Shown here: positions 24,093-33,624 of the stretch, piece after piece | Numbering within the stretch: position 1 is the first letter of the stretch | Layout: the number at the start of each line of letters is the position of its first letter | Assembly: GCF_019966575.1 (NCBI RefSeq) | Contig: NZ_JAINFK010000005.1 | Span: 319,431 to 383,430 of the forward strand | Direction of reading: 5' to 3' | DNA from: Oricola cellulosilytica | Lineage (GTDB): Bacteria > Pseudomonadota > Alphaproteobacteria > Rhizobiales > Rhizobiaceae | Length of the DNA stretch: 64,000 nucleotides | The notes under the pieces: model-generated | Seen by the model: the letters and a program-made list of their open reading frames with translations, nothing else | Database searches by the model: none | What the model was told of the DNA's origin: nothing | Translations under genes and position numbers: made by a program

Positions 24093-25211
24093 TCAGGCGA
24101 CCTTGAGCAGTTCCTGCGGCGCGGCCATTTCATAGCCGAGCGCCTCGGCAACCGCCTTGTTGGTGATCCGTCCACGATGCACATTGAGGCCGTTGCGAAG
24201 GTGCACATCGTCGACAAGCGCCTTCAGCCCCTTGTTGGCAAGCATCAGCCCGTAGTGCAGCGTCGCGTTGTTCAGCGCATTGGCCGAGGTGACCGGGACT
24301 GCACCCGGCATGTTGGCGACACAATAATGCACGATGCCATCGATTTCGTAGGTCGGTTCGGAATGCGTCGTCGCCTTCGAGGTTTCGAAGCAACCGCCTT
24401 GGTCGATCGCGACATCGCAGAGCACAGCACCCTTCTTCATGCCGCCCAGCATTTCGCGGGTGACAAGTTTCGGAGCCGCAGCGCCGGGGATCAGAACCGC
24501 GCCGATAACGGCATCGGCTGAAAACACTTCTTCTTCCAAAGCTTCGACGGTCGAATAGCGGGTATGAACCCGGCCATTGAAAATGTTGTCGAGTTCACGC
24601 AGGCGCGGCAGCGAACGGTCGAGAATGGTCACGTCCGCACCCAGTCCGACGGCCATCTTGGCGGAATTGATTCCGACGACACCGCCTCCGATGACGGCGA
24701 TCTTCGCCGGCAGTACACCTGGGACGCCGCCCAGCAGAACACCGCGGCCGCCATTGGCCTTCTGAAGCGCGGTCGCCGAGGCTTGTATCGCCAACCGCCC
24801 GGCGACCTCGGACATCGGTGCCAGCAGAGGAAGACCGCCACGCTCGTCCGTCACCGTCTCGTACGCGATTGCAGTGCACCCGCTCTCGACCAAGCCCTTC
24901 GTCTGCTCTGGATCCGGCGCGAGGTGCAGATAGGTGTAGAGAATCTGACCCTCGCGAAGCATCTTCCATTCCGAAGACTGAGGCTCCTTGACCTTTACGA
25001 TCATGTCGGATTGCGCGAAAACATCTTTGGCGCTGTCGACGACCTTGGCGCCCGCTGCGGAATATGCCGCGTCGTCTGCGCCGATACCTGCCCCGGCATT
25101 GGTCTCAATGATTACCGTGTGGCCATTTGCGACATACTCTCGAACCGACCCTGGGGTCAGCCCCACCCGGTACTCATGATTTTTGATTTCCTTAGGGCAA
25201 CCGACGCGCAT
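24093..25211 (-). CDS. ald: Alanine dehydrogenase
   Basis: A 372-residue NAD-dependent enzyme that interconverts L-alanine and pyruvate plus ammonia. It begins [23 protein letters not shown], has the YLHLAPD and [24 protein letters not shown] blocks, the nucleotide motif [17 protein letters not shown] at about residues 169-185, and a C-terminal [21 protein letters not shown]. Start 25211 is the family start; the frame opens seven codons earlier without support. It is divergent from an Lrp-type regulator across 151 bases holding a palindrome, so induction by alanine through that regulator is likely. Confidence 0.95.
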   Translation of the reverse strand: MRVGCPKEIKNHEYRVGLTPGSVREYVANGHTVIIETNAGAGIGADDAAYSAAGAKVVDSAKDVFAQSDMIVKVKEPQSSEWKMLREGQILYTYLHLAPDPEQTKGLVESGCTAIAYETVTDERGGLPLLAPMSEVAGRLAIQASATALQKANGGRGVLLGGVPGVLPAKIAVIGGGVVGINSAKMAVGLGADVTILDRSLPRLRELDNIFNGRVHTRYSTVEALEEEVFSADAVIGAVLIPGAAAPKLVTREMLGGMKKGAVLCDVAIDQGGCFETSKATTHSEPTYEIDGIVHYCVANMPGAVPVTSANALNNATLHYGLMLANKGLKALVDDVHLRNGLNVHRGRITNKAVAEALGYEMAAPQELLKVA

Positions 25212-25289
25212 GTCTCTACTCTCCCGTGGCATTGCGAATGCTGATCCGTCGGGAATGATCCCGTATTTGCCCTCGAATGTCCTTGCAAA

Positions 25290-25314
25290 AGCATGTTGGC
25301 ACCACCAGCATGCT
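25290..25314. promoter_or_regulatory. Palindromic operator candidate between ald and its regulator
   Basis: AGCATGTTGG (25290-25299) and CCAGCATGCT (25305-25314) form inverted arms matching at nine of ten positions around five bases. It sits 79 bases upstream of ald and 49 bases upstream of the Lrp-type gene, a good location for binding by that regulator. Confidence 0.55.
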
Positions 25315-25362
25315 CGAATATAATTGCGCCAAACGGGACGTTATTCGGGGAAGCTTGCGGCA

Positions 25363-25836
25363 ATGGATTTTGATGCAATCGATCTCGCCATTTTGACGAC
25401 GCTTCAACGCGACGGCCGCATTTCAAATGCCTCGCTTGCCGAAACCGTCGGCCTGTCGCCTTCAGCCTGTTCGCGGCGCCTCGATCACCTGGAGAAATCG
25501 GGCGCAATCCGGGGCTACCACGCCAGGGTCAGCAACAGCACCCTCGGCCACACAATGACGGCCATCGTACATATCTCGCTGTCCGGCCAGTTTCAAAAGA
25601 CGCTGCGCGACTTCGAAGAGGCCGTAAAGCGCTGTCCGAATGTCCTCGTCTGCTACCTGATGAGCGGGGAATACGATTACATCTTGCGGGTCGCAGCAAA
25701 GGATCTTGCGGACTACGAACGGATACACCGCGACTGGCTTTCCGCTCTCCCTCATGTGGTGAAGATCAACTCGTCCTTTGCGCTTCGTGAAATCATCGAT
25801 CGGCCCAACGTCGGAATCGATCCTTCTCTTGCCTGA
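25363..25836 (+). CDS. aldR: Lrp/AsnC family regulator of alanine dehydrogenase
   Basis: A 157-residue Lrp/AsnC regulator: N-terminal winged helix (DAIDLAILTTLQRDGRISNASLAETVGLSPSACSRRLDHLEKSGAI, about residues 4-49), then the ligand-sensing RAM domain from about 65 (AIVHISLSGQFQKTLRDFEEAVKRCPNVLVCYLMSGEYDYILRV). Start 25363 is chosen because upstream codons lack family sequence. Its divergent position to ald, with a shared palindrome, makes it the probable alanine-responsive activator. Symbol given by context, not by alignment. Confidence 0.87.
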   Translation: MDFDAIDLAILTTLQRDGRISNASLAETVGLSPSACSRRLDHLEKSGAIRGYHARVSNSTLGHTMTAIVHISLSGQFQKTLRDFEEAVKRCPNVLVCYLMSGEYDYILRVAAKDLADYERIHRDWLSALPHVVKINSSFALREIIDRPNVGIDPSLA

Positions 25837-25999
25837 GCGGTCTTCGCAGCCGCAGCACACATTTCGCCGACGCAGCGAGATATTTTGTGAAGTCAGTAAG
25901 GTTCCACTTTATGGTGTAGTTACAAGGGTCGCGGGAGGACACCTGTCCAAGAGAGCAGATATTATCTCCCCGCCGGGTGAACGCCTTTGGGAGGATATC

Positions 26000-27250
26000 A
26001 TGACGATTTTCAGAACGTTGCTTTGCGCGTCAGCGATACTCGCGTGCACGGGGGTGGCGGCCCACGCTCAAGCGGATCTGGAGCGGCTGAGCCAATTCAA
26101 GTCCACGGGCACGACGGAATTCAAGGTCATCGAACAAGACGGTTCCAAGGCCGACGCGATACGTAAGACCCTTGAGCGCATAACGCTTCCGCAGGGCTTC
26201 AAAATTGACTTGTACGCGATTGTGCCGGATGCCCGACACATGGCCGTGGGACCGCAGGGCATCGTTACTTTTGTTGGCACACGGAAGACCGAAGTCTGGG
26301 CTGTAACCGACCGCGACAAGGATCGCGTCGCCGATGAGGTGAAAAACTTTGCCCCGTCGCTCGCCAAAGCGATACCCAACGGCCCGTGTTTCTCAAAGGA
26401 TGGATTCCTGTATCTCGCGGAGCAAAACCGCGTGCTGCTTTTTCCGGCCGCCGAGTTTTTCTATGAAAGTCCCGACGTCGCGGCTTTCGCCGTGATCGAA
26501 CAAGGCGAACTGATCCCCCCGGAAGCTGAGAGCTACAACCACACTGCGCGAGTCTGTCGCGTCGGCCCTGATGGCAAGCTTTACATCTCGCTCGGGCAAC
26601 CACTGAACGTCGCCGCCCCCGAAGATCTTGACAGGAACACAAAATGGGGTATCGGCGGCATAATTCGTCTCAATACGGATGGCACCGGACGCGAGGTTTA
26701 TACCTACGGTGTCCGAAACTCGGTCGGCCATGATTTCCATCCGGTTACGGGCGAGCTCTGGTTCACTGACAATCAGGTCGATGGAATGGGAGATGACATT
26801 CCGCCCGGAGAACTCAATCGCCAAACCGCCGCCGGGCAGAATTTCGGTCATCCGTGGTATGGCGGCGGAGACGTGCGCACCAACGAATATAAGAGCGATG
26901 AGGTGCCTGTCGAGGTCGTGATGCCAGCGGTCGAAACGATCGCGCACGCGGCCGATCTCGGAATGACCTTCTACACCGGTGACATGTTTCCGGCCAAATA
27001 TCGTAACGCCATCTTTTCCGCCCAGCACGGGTCGTGGAACCGCACCGAACCGGTCGGCGCGCGGGTGATGGTCACCTTCATCGACGATGAGGGCAATGCG
27101 AAAATGGAACCATTCGCGGAAGGCTGGAAGGACGAGAACGGAGAGTATCTGGGCCGTCCTGTCGATGTTGCGCAACTTCGAGACGGTTCTTTGCTCGTGT
27201 CCGATGATCTGGCCGGCGCACTCTATCGCATTTCCTACGAGGCGCCATGA
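26000..27250 (+). CDS. Periplasmic PQQ-type sugar dehydrogenase (sorbosone/glucose dehydrogenase family)
   Basis: A 416-residue protein with a Sec signal peptide (MTIFRTLLCASAILACTGVAAHAQA) and a six-bladed propeller of the soluble glucose/sorbosone dehydrogenase type, where PQQ is the usual cofactor. Typical blocks are LPQGFKIDLYA near the start of the mature part, GVRNSVGHDFHPVTGELWFTDNQVDGMGDDIPPGELN at about 236-272 and AIFSAQHGSWNRTEPVGARVMVTFI. ATG 26000 follows a GGGAGGAT site. A cytochrome c gene follows, a sensible electron acceptor. The substrate is not known and no pqq synthesis genes are in view. Confidence 0.82.
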   Translation: MTIFRTLLCASAILACTGVAAHAQADLERLSQFKSTGTTEFKVIEQDGSKADAIRKTLERITLPQGFKIDLYAIVPDARHMAVGPQGIVTFVGTRKTEVWAVTDRDKDRVADEVKNFAPSLAKAIPNGPCFSKDGFLYLAEQNRVLLFPAAEFFYESPDVAAFAVIEQGELIPPEAESYNHTARVCRVGPDGKLYISLGQPLNVAAPEDLDRNTKWGIGGIIRLNTDGTGREVYTYGVRNSVGHDFHPVTGELWFTDNQVDGMGDDIPPGELNRQTAAGQNFGHPWYGGGDVRTNEYKSDEVPVEVVMPAVETIAHAADLGMTFYTGDMFPAKYRNAIFSAQHGSWNRTEPVGARVMVTFIDDEGNAKMEPFAEGWKDENGEYLGRPVDVAQLRDGSLLVSDDLAGALYRISYEAP

Positions 27251-27291
27251 GGGGCATTTCGTGTTATCAAGCTTCGGCGGGAGGGAGCAGC

Positions 27292-27618
27292 GTGCAACGC
27301 ACAGTGATCTGTGCGTTGTTCGCCGTGCTGGCTGCGTCGGGTCTCGCCAATGCGGCGGACCCGACGGCCGGCCGCGAAAAGGCATCCGCCTGCAGCACCT
27401 GTCACGGCATCGACGGCATCGCCAAGATACCGATCGCACCGCATATCGCTGGCGAGAGTGAGGTCTATCTGCAGACTCAGCTCAAGGCATTTCGTTCGGG
27501 GAAGCGCGAACATGAGATCATGAGCATTATAGCGAAGGATTTGAGCGACGAGGATATTGCCGATCTGTCGGCATGGTATGCATCAATCGAGATCAGCGTG
27601 CAGATGCCGGACTCATAA
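27292..27618 (+). CDS. Periplasmic cytochrome c
   Basis: A 108-residue class I c-type cytochrome with signal peptide (VQRTVICALFAVLAASGLANAA), a CSTCH haem motif at about residues 34-38 and a likely axial Met77 in REHEIMSIIAKDLSDEDIADLSAWYAS. I prefer GTG 27292 because GGAGGGA lies five bases upstream; an ATG at 27247 overlaps the previous stop but would add 15 residues ahead of the signal peptide. Probably accepts electrons from the PQQ-type dehydrogenase encoded just upstream. Confidence 0.88.
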   Translation: MQRTVICALFAVLAASGLANAADPTAGREKASACSTCHGIDGIAKIPIAPHIAGESEVYLQTQLKAFRSGKREHEIMSIIAKDLSDEDIADLSAWYASIEISVQMPDS

Positions 27619-27720
27619 GCCTTCCGGACACCGCAAGCCTATCATCCGGCTCGCTTGCAAGGGAAAGGGACCGAACTTGGAACGGGAGGCGTCCAGCACT
27701 TACGTGGCGGCGCCGTCCAC

Positions 27721-28026
27721 TCAGACCATCCGCTCCTCGCCCTGCCAAAGGCTCTCGCCGTTCTGATCGATGATCATATGGGCTTTGCCGAGCGCAGCCG
27801 TCTTTGCTGAAGCCTCATCCGGCAACAAATCGGCGCGCATGAACTTGCGTTCGAGCATCGCGCCATCCTTTTCCCGCCGCAGCGCTCCTGCGACGCGCCA
27901 CTGTCCGCTTTCCTTCACGGGACGGGCGAAAACCTCAACACCCTTGTAAACCTCGTCTGGAGCGCCTGCCGGGGGCGTGTTTTCGTTTGCGGCAGTGCCT
28001 AACAGGCGCTTGAAAAAACCGGCCAT
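27721..28026 (-). CDS. HlyU family protein
   Basis: A 101-residue protein of the HlyU family (PF10115): MAGFFKRLLG start, then YKGVEVFARPVKESGQWRVAGALRREKDGAMLERKFMRADLLPDEASAKTAALGKAHMIIDQNG. The family is named after a Vibrio haemolysin activator, but that protein is of a different (ArsR) type and function of these small alphaproteobacterial proteins is not established. It converges with the cytochrome gene across about 100 bases without other features. Start 28026 fits the family better than 28047. Confidence 0.8.
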   Translation of the reverse strand: MAGFFKRLLGTAANENTPPAGAPDEVYKGVEVFARPVKESGQWRVAGALRREKDGAMLERKFMRADLLPDEASAKTAALGKAHMIIDQNGESLWQGEERMV

Positions 28027-28174
28027 GAACATTCTCCTTCCCCGCAAGGATGTTGGGTCTCATTTCCTGTGTCAATGGCAGTAGTTCGGCCACGAGGAGC
28101 GCTTGACAGCCATCAAGAACCGGTCTGCAATCCGATCGGCAGACCGAACTCACCGCCGACGGCAGGAGCATATC

Positions 28175-30169
28175 ATGGTTGCGTTTCAGAAAATTCAGGC
28201 ACTTCATCCGATCACACGCCGCTCGCTTCTTGCGGGCGCGGCGGCAACGAGCGGACTGATCGTCCTTCATCCCTTCGCCGTTCGAGCGCAGGCCAACCAG
28301 GCGCATCTCCGTATTATGGAGACGACCGACGTTCACGTTCACGTCTTCCCCTACGATTACTACAGCGACAAGCCGAACGACACGATGGGCCTTGCCCGCA
28401 CTGCCTCGATCATGGACGCGATCCGCGCGGAATCAACCAATTCAATGCTGGTCGACAACGGCGACTTCCTGCAGGGCAACCCGATGGGCGATTACATCGC
28501 CTATGAGCGCGGCATGAATGAGGGCGACATGCACCCCGTCATCTCCGCGATGAATACACTCGGCTACGATTGCTCGACACTCGGCAATCACGAATTCAAT
28601 TATGGCCTCGACTTCATGTTCAAGGTGCTTGACGGAGCAAATTTTCGCTTCGTCTGCGCCAATGTTACAAAGGGCGCTCTCGCGGCAAATCCGCGCGACG
28701 ACGAACTGTTCCTCAGGCCGTACATCATCGTCGAGAAGATGGTGAAGACGGGAGACGGTTCCGAACATCCGCTCAAGGTCGGTCTCATCGGCTTCGTCCC
28801 GCCGCAAATCATGCTGTGGGACCAGCGCCATCTGGCCGGGAAGGCCAACGCCCGCGACATTGTCGAGGCCGCCCGCGCCTGGGTCCCCCAGATGCGCGAA
28901 GACGGCGCGGAAATCATCGTCGCGCTCTCGCATTCCGGCATCGGAGATGCGCAACACGTTGAAGGTATGGAGAACGCCTCGGTGCCGCTTGCCGCGGTCG
29001 ACGGCATCGACGCGGTGATGACCGGTCACAGCCATCTCGATTTTCCCGGACCGAAATACGAAGGCTTCGATGCAGTGGACCACGTCAGGGGAACGATCCA
29101 CGGAAAGCCGGCTACAATGGGCGGGTTCTGGGGATCGCATCTTGGTCTGATCGACCTGATGCTCGAGCGCGACGGAAATGCTTGGCGCATTGTCGATTTC
29201 ACCAGTGAGGCGCGCCCCATCTACGCACGTGGCGAGGACCGGAAGGTTATGCCGCTCGTTGAAAGCAAGCAGGCGGTGCTCCAAAGTGTGGAGGATGTTC
29301 ACGAGGCGACGCTTGCTTATGTCCGCACAGCCGTAGGCAAGACCTCGGCGCCGCTGCATTCCTATTTCGCGCTCGTCGCCGATGATCCGTCGGTCCAGAT
29401 CGTCAGCCAGGCGCAGACCTGGTACGTCACCGATCTTATGAGCGGAACGGAACATGAGGGACTTCCCGTCCTCTCCGCGGCTGCTCCTTTCAAGGCTGGC
29501 GGCCGCGGCGGACCGGAATATTATACTGAAGTCCCGGCGGGCGACGTTGCGATCAAGAATGTTGCGGATCTCTACCTTTATCCGAACACCGTACGCGCAA
29601 TGGTGATCACCGGGGCGGACGTAAAGGAATGGCTGGAAATGTCTGCCGGAATTTTCAGGCAGGTGAAGCCGGGCGGATCGGACCAGCCGCTTATCGCGGA
29701 CGATTTTCCTTCCTACAACTTCGATGTCATCGACGGTGTTACTTACGAAATAGACCTTTCGCAGCCTCGGAAATACACGGCAAAAGGGGAACCGGAAAAC
29801 CCCGACGCAAACCGGATTCAAAATCTTCGATTCAAGGGTGAACCGATTGATCCGGAACAGCAATTTGTCATCGCGACCAATAACTACCGTGCAGGCGGCG
29901 GTGGCAATTTTCCGGGGGTCACACCGGAAAAGATCATCCTCGAAGCACCGGACACCAACCGCGATGTCATCGTCCGCTATATCGTCGACAAGGGGACAAT
30001 CAATCCTTCCGCCGACGCCAACTGGCGGTTCAAGCCCTTGGAGGGAACGACGGCGATATTTGAAACCGGTCCGCGCGGCGCGGAATACATTTCGGATGTG
30101 AAAGGGGTTGAGATCGAACCCGCCGGAGGAGGGTCCGACGGCTTCGCGAAATACCGGATCACGCTCTAG
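28175..30169 (+). CDS. cpdB: 2',3'-cyclic-nucleotide 2'-phosphodiesterase/3'-nucleotidase (CpdB type)
   Basis: A 664-residue bifunctional enzyme exported to the periplasm, releasing nucleosides and phosphate from cyclic nucleotides and 3'-nucleotides. A Tat signal (ITRRSLLAGAAATSGLIVLHPFAVRAQA) precedes the metallophosphoesterase domain, with metal-site motifs TTDVHVHVFPYDY, DNGDFLQGNPMGD, TLGNHEFNYGLDF and MTGHSHLDF. The C-terminal 5'-nucleotidase domain contains NNYRAGGGGNFPGV. ATG 28175 follows a GCAGGAGC site. It ends six bases from the convergent zntB-type gene. Confidence 0.93.
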   Translation: MVAFQKIQALHPITRRSLLAGAAATSGLIVLHPFAVRAQANQAHLRIMETTDVHVHVFPYDYYSDKPNDTMGLARTASIMDAIRAESTNSMLVDNGDFLQGNPMGDYIAYERGMNEGDMHPVISAMNTLGYDCSTLGNHEFNYGLDFMFKVLDGANFRFVCANVTKGALAANPRDDELFLRPYIIVEKMVKTGDGSEHPLKVGLIGFVPPQIMLWDQRHLAGKANARDIVEAARAWVPQMREDGAEIIVALSHSGIGDAQHVEGMENASVPLAAVDGIDAVMTGHSHLDFPGPKYEGFDAVDHVRGTIHGKPATMGGFWGSHLGLIDLMLERDGNAWRIVDFTSEARPIYARGEDRKVMPLVESKQAVLQSVEDVHEATLAYVRTAVGKTSAPLHSYFALVADDPSVQIVSQAQTWYVTDLMSGTEHEGLPVLSAAAPFKAGGRGGPEYYTEVPAGDVAIKNVADLYLYPNTVRAMVITGADVKEWLEMSAGIFRQVKPGGSDQPLIADDFPSYNFDVIDGVTYEIDLSQPRKYTAKGEPENPDANRIQNLRFKGEPIDPEQQFVIATNNYRAGGGGNFPGVTPEKIILEAPDTNRDVIVRYIVDKGTINPSADANWRFKPLEGTTAIFETGPRGAEYISDVKGVEIEPAGGGSDGFAKYRITL

Positions 30170-30175
30170 AAGGCG

Positions 30176-31174
30176 TCAGAAGAGGCGCAGCACACGCAAG
30201 ATTGCCAGTTCGATCACGGCGATCCCAAGGAGGATTGCCGTAATGAACCAGAACGCGTTAGGACTGTCCTGTCCAGGAATCCCGCCGACATTGATACCCA
30301 GCAATCCCGTGATCAGACCGAGCGGCAGGAAAATCACTGCGACGATCGCCAGATACAGCATGTTGCGGTTCATTACTTCGGATCGCCGGTCCATTATCTC
30401 GTCATAAACAATGGCCGCCCGATCACGGATTGCATCCAACTCTTCGGCAAGCCGTGTGGTTCGTGACGCCGCCTCCCGGATCCGGCTGCGCTCATGCTCG
30501 CCCAGCCATTCCAGATCCTCGATTTCTAGTGTGGTGAGGGCGTCCCGCTGGGGAAACATGAAGCGCCGCAGGTTGATCGCATCGCGGCGAATTTCAGCCA
30601 GATCGCGCCGAAGCGCGGGCGGCAAATCTTCGGCCACCCGCTCCTCAAGCGCATCGATCTGTTCACTAAGGTCGGTAACGACCGGTTCCGTCCGGTCGGC
30701 AAGCCGCAGCGCCACCTTTGCGATGAGATCGCCAGGCGTACGCGGCGCCTGTCCCCGTGTGGTTGCAGCCAGAATTTCCTCGATTGCGAGGAGCGGACGC
30801 ACCCACACGCCAATCACCTGGCTGTCTTCAATCCAGAACCGCACCGAAACCATGTCGTCGGGCTCGGCGCCGGGATTGAGATTGACGCCCCTCATGATGA
30901 CGATGGCCCCGTCGCCGTGAACCGTGCAGCGCGGCCGTGTATCGTCCGCAGTCAGGGCATCGCGCACGAACTCATCGCAATCATGGTCTTGCAGCAGTTC
31001 TTCGATGGAAAGAGCATCGCGATGAATGTGCACCCAGGTAAATCCCCCGGACGCCGCCGCTGTATTTGACGCCGCCTCGGCAACAAATCTACTGCCGCCC
31101 TTACCGTCAAACTCCAGGGCAATCGTGCCTCCGGGTTCCAGACGTGGCGCTGGCACGGATGTATCGTCCTGCAT
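30176..31174 (-). CDS. zntB: CorA/ZntB family divalent cation transporter
   Basis: A 332-residue protein of the CorA superfamily: a soluble N-terminal domain, a long helix (about residues 170-265) and two C-terminal membrane helices (LYLAIVAVIFLPLGLITGLLGINVGGIPG and FWFITAILLGIAVIELAILRVL). The signature loop is GINVGGIPG, as in ZntB, rather than the GMN of Mg-transporting CorA, so zinc or another divalent metal is likelier than magnesium. ATG 31174 is taken as start. It converges with cpdB and diverges from a hydrolase. Confidence 0.85.
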   Translation of the reverse strand: MQDDTSVPAPRLEPGGTIALEFDGKGGSRFVAEAASNTAAASGGFTWVHIHRDALSIEELLQDHDCDEFVRDALTADDTRPRCTVHGDGAIVIMRGVNLNPGAEPDDMVSVRFWIEDSQVIGVWVRPLLAIEEILAATTRGQAPRTPGDLIAKVALRLADRTEPVVTDLSEQIDALEERVAEDLPPALRRDLAEIRRDAINLRRFMFPQRDALTTLEIEDLEWLGEHERSRIREAASRTTRLAEELDAIRDRAAIVYDEIMDRRSEVMNRNMLYLAIVAVIFLPLGLITGLLGINVGGIPGQDSPNAFWFITAILLGIAVIELAILRVLRLF

Positions 31175-31372
31175 GATCTGAACTGGATCCCCGATGGTCG
31201 AATTGTTCGGGCACGATTCTTGCTGCACCGTTCTTGTGTTTGTGTGCCGCGATCCCCGCCCGGTCAAGGACGGGTATGTGCAGATTGCCAGCGTGAAAGT
31301 TGGCGGTTACCAGTATCGCAGCGATTTTAAGGGGGCTGGCGTCCGTGCGATGAATGATTGCGACAAGCCGAT

Positions 31373-32374
31373 ATGACCGACCACAGGCCGAAATCACGGC
31401 GCTCACGGGTAAAGTTCGTGCTCTATGCTCTTCTTTTGATTGCCGCCGCCGTAGCGCTCGCCTGGCTATTCGGTCCGCGTGAACCGGTCAAGGTGAACGG
31501 ATCCTTCGATCCTGCGGTTATCGGCAGCGATGTCGATGTCTACCTGGAAGAAACCGAGGCGCGCGTCGCCGACCTCCGAAGCAATGCAGCCAAGGAGATC
31601 GTCTGGGCATATCCTGAGTCGCGCGCCAAGACTCCGCTTGCGCTCGTCTATCTGCATGGATTTTCGGCGGCGAAAGGTGAAATTCGTCCTGTGCCGGACC
31701 TGGCCGCCGCAGAACTCGGAGCCAATCTGTTTTACACCCGTCTTGCGGGCCACGGGCGCGACGAGCGCGCGATGGCGAACGTCACCGTGGCCGATTGGGT
31801 TCGCGATTTGCGTGAGGCCGTCGCCATCGGAGAGCGCATCGGTGAAAAAGTCATTCTCGTGGCGACCTCGACAGGCGGAACACTGGCGGCACTCGCGGCG
31901 ACCTTGCCGGACATGAAAGACCGGATTGACGGCATCGTCTTCGTATCACCCAACTTCGCCATTCAGTCGCGAGCGGCGCCGCTGCTGACCATGCCATTCG
32001 CGCGTTCGATCCTGCCCGTTGTCGTCGGTGCCGAGCGCAGCTTCGAGGCCCGGAACGAGGAACACGCGGCCAACTGGACAACGCGCTATCCAACCGTATC
32101 TCTGCTGCCGATGGCGGCGCTGGTCAGACATGTTCGTACTCTGCAATTCGAGGCAATCGATGTTTCGGCCCTGTTTATTTTTCACCCTGAGGACGAGGTC
32201 GTCGATCACGCCGTCACCGCCGAGGTCGCGGAGCGCTGGGGCGGTCCGTCCGAGATCGTCCGGATGGAGACGTCGGACGACCCGTCCAACCACGTGGTCG
32301 CCGGCGACATCATGTCGCCATCCAACAACTCTGCGGTCCGTGACGCCATTATCGAGTTCGTTCGTGACCAGTGA
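31373..32374 (+). CDS. Membrane-anchored alpha/beta hydrolase
   Basis: A 333-residue hydrolase with an N-terminal membrane anchor (VKFVLYALLLIAAAVALAWLFG, about residues 12-33). The alpha/beta fold is seen in LALVYLHGFSAAKGEIRPV, TRLAGHGRDE, the nucleophile elbow ATSTGGTLAALAA (Ser about residue 168), the acid in FHPEDEVVDH and the final His in SNHVVAGD. Lysophospholipase- or esterase-like activity in the periplasm is possible, but the substrate is unknown. Start 31373 chosen because it places the basic residues just ahead of the membrane helix. The AI-2E gene follows by 95 bases. Confidence 0.8.
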   Translation: MTDHRPKSRRSRVKFVLYALLLIAAAVALAWLFGPREPVKVNGSFDPAVIGSDVDVYLEETEARVADLRSNAAKEIVWAYPESRAKTPLALVYLHGFSAAKGEIRPVPDLAAAELGANLFYTRLAGHGRDERAMANVTVADWVRDLREAVAIGERIGEKVILVATSTGGTLAALAATLPDMKDRIDGIVFVSPNFAIQSRAAPLLTMPFARSILPVVVGAERSFEARNEEHAANWTTRYPTVSLLPMAALVRHVRTLQFEAIDVSALFIFHPEDEVVDHAVTAEVAERWGGPSEIVRMETSDDPSNHVVAGDIMSPSNNSAVRDAIIEFVRDQ

Positions 32375-32469
32375 CTCCGAAAATGGCTCGCAGCCCCACA
32401 GGACGACCCGGTTGAAAACTCGCGCGCAATACTCACAATATCAGCCTGTTGTCTGAAGAACGGAACACC

Positions 32470-33615
32470 ATGCAGGCCTACGATCGCTTTCGCAATTTCG
32501 TCTACGGCATGGCGCTTGCGATCATGATCGGCTGGATTCTTCACGTCGGCCGCAATGTCTTCGTCCCGGTCATCGCCAGCGTCATTCTCGCCTATATCGT
32601 GGTCGCGCTGGCGCGGCGCATGTATCAGCTGCCGCTCGTCGGCCACATCCTGCCCGGTCCGGTCCGCTACACAATCTCGATCCTCATCATCGCGTTCATT
32701 GTCGTCGCATTCGTTTTCCTGATCATCAGCAACATCAACCAGGTGATCGCTTTGGTGCCGCAATATCAGGTCTCGCTGCTGCGGATCATTCAGGGTCTCG
32801 CTGTGCAGTTCGGCTTCGAGACGGAGCCGACCTGGGCAACGATACGCCGCGACGTTTTCGGCGAGATCCGGTTGCAGTCGCTGATCGGCTCGACCGTGAC
32901 CTCGATTTCCGTTCTTGTCGGCTCGGTATTCGTTGTGGTGGTTTATACCGGCTTCGCCCTGGCCGAGCGCCAGTTGTTCGCCCGCAAGCTCAGTCGCCTG
33001 TCGAGCGATCCCGCCGATAGCGCGCTGATCGCCCAGATCGTCAACACCATCAACGACCGGATCGGCGATTATCTTGCCGCCAAGACCTTCGTGAACCTCG
33101 TGCTCGGCCTGATAAGCTATGTGGTGATGATCTTCATCGGGTTGGATTTCGCGGCGTTTTGGGGCGTTCTGATCGCACTGCTCAACTACATTCCCTATAT
33201 CGGCTCGATGGGCGGCGTACTGTTCCCCACCGCCATTGCCATCGTGCAGTTCGAGGGCGACTGGAGCATGATCGCGACGGCTTTCGTAGGCCTCACCATC
33301 TGCCAGATATTCGTCGGCAGTTTCCTCGAGCCAAGTCTGATGGGCCGCCAGCTCAACCTCAGCCCGTTCGTCATCCTCGTATCGCTCACAAGCTGGGGCA
33401 TGCTTTGGGGCATTCCCGGTGCGCTGTTGTCTGTTCCCGTGACGGCGATCATGGTGATCGTCTTTTCCGAGTTCGAGGGCACCCGGCCCATCGCCATTCT
33501 CCTGTCGCGCTCCGGCCGCATTCCGCCGCAACGCCACAAGGTGATCCGAAAGCTGGTCGAGACCGACGGCGCCTATACGATTGAGCCGGACAAGGAAGAC
33601 GACGAAGATATCTGA
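32470..33615 (+). CDS. AI-2E family membrane protein (TqsA/PerM type)
   Basis: A 381-residue polytopic membrane protein of the PF01594 family, whose members are annotated as autoinducer-2 exporters or Na/H antiporters; few have proven functions. Membrane helices are evident from residue 10 to 50, 65 to 90, 145 to 170 and 205 to 320. The conserved signature NYIPYIGSMGG is near 243 and FLEPSLMGRQLNLSPFVILVSLTSWGMLWGIPGALLSVPVTA covers the last helices. The tail is hydrophilic and acidic. ATG 32470 preferred to an upstream TTG. It converges with ilvA across nine bases. Confidence 0.85.
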   Translation: MQAYDRFRNFVYGMALAIMIGWILHVGRNVFVPVIASVILAYIVVALARRMYQLPLVGHILPGPVRYTISILIIAFIVVAFVFLIISNINQVIALVPQYQVSLLRIIQGLAVQFGFETEPTWATIRRDVFGEIRLQSLIGSTVTSISVLVGSVFVVVVYTGFALAERQLFARKLSRLSSDPADSALIAQIVNTINDRIGDYLAAKTFVNLVLGLISYVVMIFIGLDFAAFWGVLIALLNYIPYIGSMGGVLFPTAIAIVQFEGDWSMIATAFVGLTICQIFVGSFLEPSLMGRQLNLSPFVILVSLTSWGMLWGIPGALLSVPVTAIMVIVFSEFEGTRPIAILLSRSGRIPPQRHKVIRKLVETDGAYTIEPDKEDDEDI

Positions 33616-33624
33616 AACACTTCG

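Noticed and set aside
25243-25280. Further TGATCC ECF promoters near ald
   Set aside because: Two TGATCC hexamers occur, but neither has TA at the right 18-base distance, so they are taken as chance.
32206-33537. A 443-codon reverse-strand frame over the AI-2E family gene
   Set aside because: Shadow of the real gene; very rich in Asp, His and Arg and without domains. The plus-strand protein has clear membrane helices and the family signature.
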